64,000 bases of DNA. Origin: Pogostemon cablin. Taxonomy: Eukaryota > Streptophyta > Magnoliopsida > Lamiales > Lamiaceae. The notes under the pieces were generated by a model. That model had not been told where the DNA came from, did no database searches, and was given only the letters and a program-made list of their open reading frames with translations. Below are positions 58,430-64,000 of this stretch, piece by piece. Where the stretch lies: assembly GCA_023678885.1 (NCBI GenBank), contig CM042997.1:25612064-25676063 (forward strand), given 5' to 3'. Both the position numbers and the translations under genes were made by a program. Position 1 is the first letter of the stretch; each line of letters opens with the position of its first letter.

Positions 58430-60094
58430 TAATGCTAAAAATGGAGCCTGTACACGCGAAATATCACCGTTGGTGAAATGCTACATTTACCATTTCCATA
58501 TTTCCTTCGCAAATATCTGCTGCACAAACCTATTGCAATTTTCGTTTCTTTCATTTTGAAAACCCCAAATCAATTCAATAATAAATTAAGAAATATTATT
58601 ATTTAATATATAGTAAGTAGTTGAATTAATAAGGTGTGTAGATTTATTTTTCGTTATATTAGTAATGTGAATAGATCCTATATTTTTGAAAAAGTAAAAT
58701 GTTATGATTTGAAGTAGATATCTAAAATGATTAGATGATTTTCTTAAATGTTAACGAAGGGAATATTATTTTTTCCTTCACGTCTCATGAAATTAAACTA
58801 TAAAAATTAATAAGCCAGCATATATAGTTGCATATGAATAAATTTACTAACTTAAATTATGCAATTGCACTAGTTGAGTTCGAAAATTTTTAAACTATCT
58901 TTATTAATCTAAATTTAAATAACTAAATAAATACTCTGTAGTCTATCCGCCCAAATTGTTCAAGATTGTTGACTCCTAGTAAGGAGGGAGTATTTGAATG
59001 TCTATAAATGGAATTGTAATCATCAAATTTCAATGTAAAATAAATGGAGTATATTAAATGGAAAGTGTAGTGTAGCATAGTGTAGAATTCAAAGTAACAT
59101 AGAAATAGGGGAGTAGAATTAATGATTACACATCAACTACCATTACTCCTTTATACCAAATAATTGTCACTTCAACTACTCTCCCTCACTCCATTTTCCA
59201 TTTATTTCAACTCAAATGGATCCTCACCAATTATTAACTATTGCTCAAACTAATTCCAATAACTAATTTTTGCTCATCATATTAAATACTTCAGTAATAC
59301 TAGTAGTGTTTTCTAAAAATTTAAGATATGTTTGTTTTCGAATTTTGAAAATCAAGAAAATAAACGTCTATTTAAAATTTTTCATTGGGTATCTTTTAAA
59401 TTTTTAAAATCTAGTAAATAAATGCCTTTTATATTTATTGTTTTATAGGGTTTTTAAAGTCATTATTTAGAGTCCAAAGTTTAAATTTAAAATGTACTCC
59501 ATATTAATTAAAAATTCAAGCGTTATTTTAGTATAAAATTACCGTTAAAAAGTGCAAATACCCCCCCCCCCCCCCCAAGTAATTTGAGAAGATTCATTAA
59601 GTAGAACACAAGATTTGTAAATATTGAGGCATAAATAACAAGCAAATAAGAAAACAAAATACAAGATGAATTATGTACACACACATTAAAATAGAAACTA
59701 AATATAGACTACACAAGGAGGGCTGTGGATTTAAACTTCACTTGAAAAAAGAAAATGCCAAAATTCCACCAGAGGCAAAAGACAAAGGCCAAAGCACCTC
59801 CAACATCTACATACCATTTACCCCACAAAAAGACCCTATCCACATACATTTATTCACCTATTTTCAATCATATAATTAAACTCTTCTTTTCCCCCAATTT
59901 TTTTCTTCCATCTTTCTCCAATTTCCATCAAAACAAACCCTTGGAACATCACTTCTTATTGCCTTAAACCATCCCTACTTGGCTAATTACATAATTCATC
60001 TGTGCTTGCAAAAACTGCTGAAAACAAACACATCTACTTAACCATCTTCTTTTCCTACCATATACCATCTTTATCCCTACCTGAAATGCCTGGA
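58430..60094. other. Intergenic and probable 3' UTR of the next gene
   Basis: AT-rich. Contains a run of 16 C at 59561-59576. The part closest to 60094 is the likely 3' untranslated region of the minus-strand gene. Nothing else is recognised. Confidence 0.5.
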
Positions 60095-61952
60095 TCAGAG
60101 ATTCCAGTCTCGTGGAAGGTGTAGATCACGACCCATAATCGATGATCCTTCGGCCAACGAAGCAAGCAGACTCCGACGTCGTTGCTGCAGCAATAACGCG
60201 TGCCTCCGAGCCAGCAAAGCATCTGCAGAGCAATACAAGAGTGTTAGAAACAAGAAACATTTTCAATATAACCCAATTACATTCTTGATGAAATCAAGAA
60301 CCATACAATAATCGGGGGCGATTCCACGGTTGATGATTCGGGGCTGAGCCTGTGAGTCTGATTGGGTTAAGCCATTCAAATTGTTCAAGTTCTTGGTGTG
60401 AACTTGAACAGGTGCCCTACCTGAAAATGATGAGCATGAATGTGAACACAAAAATTGGAAAATTGTAGATGATACAAACAAATGGGGGCCAAATAAAGCA
60501 TGTGAACCAAACAAAATTTCCACAAACTAATCAAAGGTGCTTTTTGGGGTAAAAATCATGGAATTCTATCGAAAAATCTATAAAGCAAGCTAAAATATGC
60601 ATTATTAAAGAAGAATTACACATTAAAATAACAACAATTGATTAAAGGGCTTCAAAGACTCATTTTATTACTGTCTTCATCAGAAAACAATACACTCACC
60701 GAAAAAAACTTGGCCCCAAAATGAGAAAATGACAAGAAACAGTATATGACACAGAGCTGATACGTACACTCAAGAGTCCACCATTATTATTCTAAAGGAG
60801 TTTTATTATGAATTGGTAATACTTTGAATGTTTCAATTATACCTAAAATAGTAAACAATTTTTTTCATAGAAATGGTGATAATTTGTGAACTGTAAATCG
60901 GGCCCTTAGAACCAAGAAAATCTGAAATATCTACCTAAAATATTTCAAAATCAAATACTTCCAAAACTGTAGCAGAAAAATGGGGGGAAATTGAAGGGGG
61001 CACTGAGCTGTACAATACCTGCTTTCCTCTGAGAATCTGACGAATAAGCGTTGTTGCCGATATTATCGTATCTCCGAGGCAAAAACACCCCTGTTCCGGC
61101 ACAAGTCCTTTTCGCCGCCGCAGGACCACCGCCGCCTCCTCCGACTCCGGATCCGCCAAGAAGAACTGACCTTCCGCGTGTCGGGTTCTGCTTAATGGTC
61201 CATGCAGTTTGACCCAGCCCTTCAACTGCAGTTCCAACTCTGTTTTGGCACATTTGCTGCCGATTATACAGCATTCCACAGCCCTCATCCTGTTGCTTCT
61301 GTAGAAACTGGAAAATAAAACGTGTTAGGAAATTTTGGGGGAAAATGGAAGATATTTCTCTGGAATTAGGGATTTACATGCGTGTTACGATAAACAGAGG
61401 GAATGTGAATTCTCTCCTCAGCGTGAAATTGGGCATGGCTTCTCGGCGGTACAGAGAGACATTTATCGACATATCCGCGGTTCAGCCGAAGCTCCGCGAC
61501 TTCACCGGCGGCGAGGTATATCAGATCCCCGACGGCGTCGTATTTAGCACCCAACGGCGTCATAGGGGGCGACGGAAAACTGTTCGGGCTCCCGTTGTTA
61601 GACACTCCGGCGCTTCCCAGGTGGTGAGCAAGAGTGGACTGAGGCGAAGTCGACATCATCCAGAATTTCTGCAGAAATGCAAAGCGGAAAGGAACAGTGA
61701 GAGAAAGCTAAAGCAACATAAAACCGAGAACAAAAGGGACAGAGAGAGAAGAACAGAGGTGAGTACCTCAAGAAGATGATCGGTCTGAGTTTCAAGGTGG
61801 TAGGGAAACTCAGTGGGGAAGCAGAACTCGGAATCCGACTCAGTGGCGTTAGCCTTGTTGAAATTCTCCTTGTCCATGAGGAAATCATCGTCGGTTAGAA
61901 ACTCCGAGGGCAACCAGAAGCCTGCTCCTTCAACGCCACCACCGGCCATCAT
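60095..61952 (-). CDS. Plant-specific protein of unknown function with GTGVFLPRR motif (335 aa)
   Basis: Five exons join in frame: 61952-61767, 61668-61378, 61307-61019, 60420-60307 and 60222-60095 (1008 nt, ending TGA). Donors are GT and acceptors AG; the second intron is only 70 bp. Conserved family features appear in order: FWLPSEFLTDDDFL near the N-terminus, FPSPPMTPLGAKYDAVGDLI and YLAAGEVAELRLN (about residues 90-125), a glutamine-rich start of exon 3 (FLQKQQ), the block CAGTGVFLPRR, an arginine/leucine-rich helix (ARRHALLLQQRRR) and the terminal LPRDWNL. I know these as hallmarks of an uncharacterised family spread through flowering plants. No enzyme motif, signal peptide or membrane segment is visible. 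The exon 2 donor (CAT then GTAAAT) is the least certain boundary. An adjacent in-frame ATG at 61949 is an equivalent start. Confidence 0.85.
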
Positions 61953-62125
61953 CCAGAGAGAGAGAGAGTGGAGTGTGGAAACTGTGGAGGCAGCAGGCTT
62001 ATGCGTTTTGAAAACGGTTGCTGCTCGAAGAAGATATAATAATGCGGAGTGAGAGTGGAGAAGAGAGAGGGACCCAAAAAGATGAGAGAGAAATATAAAG
62101 AAGAGAGAGAGGGGGGGGGAGAGGA
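61953..62125. repeat. GA/CT-rich 5' leader of the unknown-function gene
   Basis: GAGAGAGAGAG tracts at 61956-61968 and 62056-62125 (CT-rich on the gene strand), including a run of nine or more G at about 62111. CT-rich leaders are common in plant genes. Confidence 0.6.
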
Positions 62126-62490
62126 GGTGGGGTGGGGGAATGTCGAAGACCGGGGTTTGCTTTATTAAGGTTTCAGGGCAAATTTGAGACAATTTTTTCA
62201 AAATTAAAAAGAGGGATTTGGATATGCTTTGTGATGTTAATTTCGTATTTGAATAATCGAATTTCGAAATTTAAAATATAATAAGTGGGTCCCACTTATT
62301 AATACTAGATCATTGCATGTAGAGAGAGAGACATTACCGGTTGAAGACATTTGTCCACCTCCTTTGCCACGTGGCATTTCATAGTAGTGGTATAATATTT
62401 GGAGGGAGAAATTTAGTGGTACCCTACCTTTTTTTTTTTTAATCAAAATTCTTTCGTGATAAATTTAATGTAAAAATTTACAAATAAATA

Positions 62491-62710
62491 CTTCATCCAT
62501 CCGCAGGGATATCATTTTTTCATTTTGAACATCTGCCCCCAAGAATCTCATTTTTTTTTTATACATATGGAACTCACACACACCCACTAATATAATTAAA
62601 AAATAGGACCCACACTTTTACTAATACAACTACCACTACATATTAAATAATAATACTCATTAATCCATGTACAAAAAGCAAATGATACCTTTAAAGGCAG
62701 ACGGAGGGAG
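62491..62710. mobile_element. Stowaway-type MITE, family C-like
   Basis: CTTCATCCATCCGCAGG to GGCAGACGGAGGGAG, with TA on both sides. Confidence 0.75.
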
Positions 62711-62715
62711 TAATA

Positions 62716-62852
62716 CTCATTCAGTCCGAAAGAGTATTTTACTTTTGTGTACGTTTATTGGGTAATCATATATGTAAAAAAGAAAATGACCCTCTTTAAA
62801 ATAGGTAACCATAATGAAAAAAAAAAATCATCTCTAACTGGGTGGTGGGGGA
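62716..62852. mobile_element. Internally deleted Stowaway MITE
   Basis: CTCATTCAGTCCGAAAGAG to CTGGGTGGTGGGGGAG, about 137 bp, with the family C word GACCCTCTTTAAAATAGG. The middle is missing relative to 28104-28523. Confidence 0.5.
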
Positions 62853-64000
62853 GTAATAAAAAGTTTTGAGCGAGACCATCTTAAAGCCTTAAAAAAGATA
62901 TTTTTACACTTTTATAGATCATTTTTCATAAAATATTCACTTTTTACCTATGACTTTCTTAAGAGGGTTACATACATGTTTTGTCATAATAATTTTGATT
63001 TTATTTTTTACTAGTAATATATAATTCAATTGTATATATTCTATCCATCCACTTTAAAAACCTCTTATGCATTCTTTTTTACGTTGATTATTTATTGTTT
63101 CTTATTTTAGTTTTTTTAATAAATGTGTATTACTTTTTATATTTAATTTTTTTTAAAAAAAAATAAACAAATCAATAAAGTGGTAATTTTTTAGTTATAT
63201 TTTGTTTCCTAATTTATAAGTTGTGAATGTGAAATACATGAATTTGAATTGGAAGAATTTGTCATGTTGAATGTCTTCTTAATTATTAATTGAAGAGAAT
63301 TTACATACAATCTTTGCACTCAAAATAAACTCTTAACTCTGATTAGATACCGAATTAATCACATGATGATTAAATTAGCTAACTCTAGTACTAGTCCTAA
63401 ATTAACGAGGACTAGCCAACCAATTGCAATGATACTGCTAATTAGTTATATTCTCCTCATCGGTAAATTGAAGATAATTTATACATTTAGTTTAGGTTTG
63501 AGATTTTTTGTTACTAACAAAATAGGTATATGATGAGAGAATCTGTTTATTTGATGTGTTGTGTGTTTTAATATGCAATTCGTCCCAAATGATATTTCTC
63601 TTTACATACGGACTTTAAATATATACATATATATATATATATTGAATTTTTTGAGAATAATGTAGTAATTAAATTATAAAGTTTGTTATGTATTTTAAGT
63701 GAAAGTTAGATTTTTGAAATTAAAATGACTTTTAAAATTATAAATTTAATATAATGTCTTTTTTCGATGTTGAAGTTGATGGTTATTACATTTTCAATGA
63801 ATATATATTATATCTCATTTATCGATTCACACAATTATTTATGTAAATCCCTCTCACAAGGTTTTACATAGTATTTTGACAGATTTTGACACAATTATTC
63901 TACCCTCTTATATACTTGCATGTGAAATTTCTTTCGTTATAATGTATTTGTATATTTGATTTGCAAGCACATGCAATCTTTTTAAAAAACAATAGGATTA
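62853..64000. other. Intergenic, AT-rich
   Basis: Only half-ends of MITE-like words (CTATCCATCCACTTTAAAA at 63042, TCGTCCCAAATGATATTTCT at 63582). No gene seen up to the window edge. Confidence 0.45.

Noticed and set aside
61335..61779. Plus-strand frames of 70-144 codons
   Set aside because: Antisense of the exons of the unknown-function gene, which has a full splice-consistent structure on the minus strand.

Overview
The window looks like nuclear DNA from a flowering plant. It is AT-rich, its genes are sparse and split by introns, and it contains two UDP-glycosyltransferase families found in plants. It is also dense in plant DNA-transposon debris: Stowaway MITEs with the CTCCCTCCGTCCC terminus, hAT, CACTA, Mutator-like, Helitron and LTR elements. 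The two UGT709-like copies resemble iridoid-type 7-deoxyloganetic acid glucosyltransferases. This would fit an asterid such as a member of the Lamiales, but that assignment is inference.

Layout. 1-4.85 kb: several unrelated minisatellites, a GC-rich unrecognised block and a gypsy-type LTR. 4.85-11.6 kb: intergenic DNA with a broken IQD (IQ67-domain) gene fragment and a series of short transposons. 11.6-30.2 kb: two head-to-tail UGT709-like genes on the + strand. Both are broken by single-base frameshifts at different places. The first has an intron of about 7.9 kb, almost all of it one hAT-bounded nest of transposons. The second has a solo LTR inserted in its C-terminal codons. 30.5-31.7 kb: a Mutator-like element carrying GC-rich DNA. 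31.7-39.2 kb: mostly unrecognised DNA with a decayed DEAD-box helicase fragment. 39.5-44.6 kb: a Helitron helicase remnant followed by a 1.28-kb tandem array; each full unit contains a helicase fragment and a short telomere-like CCCTAAA tract. 47.2-49.4 kb: an apparently intact UGT76-like gene on the - strand. A rearranged gag-only copia-type element (TR-GAG-like, 49.56-52.22 kb, with a 5-bp target duplication) lies about 130 bp upstream of its start codon. 52.4-58.4 kb: intergenic DNA with nested Stowaway MITEs. 60.1-61.95 kb: an intact five-exon gene on the - strand, from a plant-specific family of unknown function.

Only two genes have an unbroken reading frame after splicing: the UGT76-like gene (447 aa) and the unknown-function gene (335 aa). 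The UGT709 pair is the remains of a tandem array of small-molecule glucosyltransferases. The strongest observations are: nested transposons that can be ordered in time from their target duplications; a heat-shock-element-like array beside the TATA box of a gypsy LTR inside the UGT709 intron; the Helitron-derived array with telomere-like tracts; the large inverted LTR repeat upstream of the UGT76-like gene; and an intron-like insertion in UGT76 flanked by a 5-bp duplication. No single undescribed biochemical system is evident.
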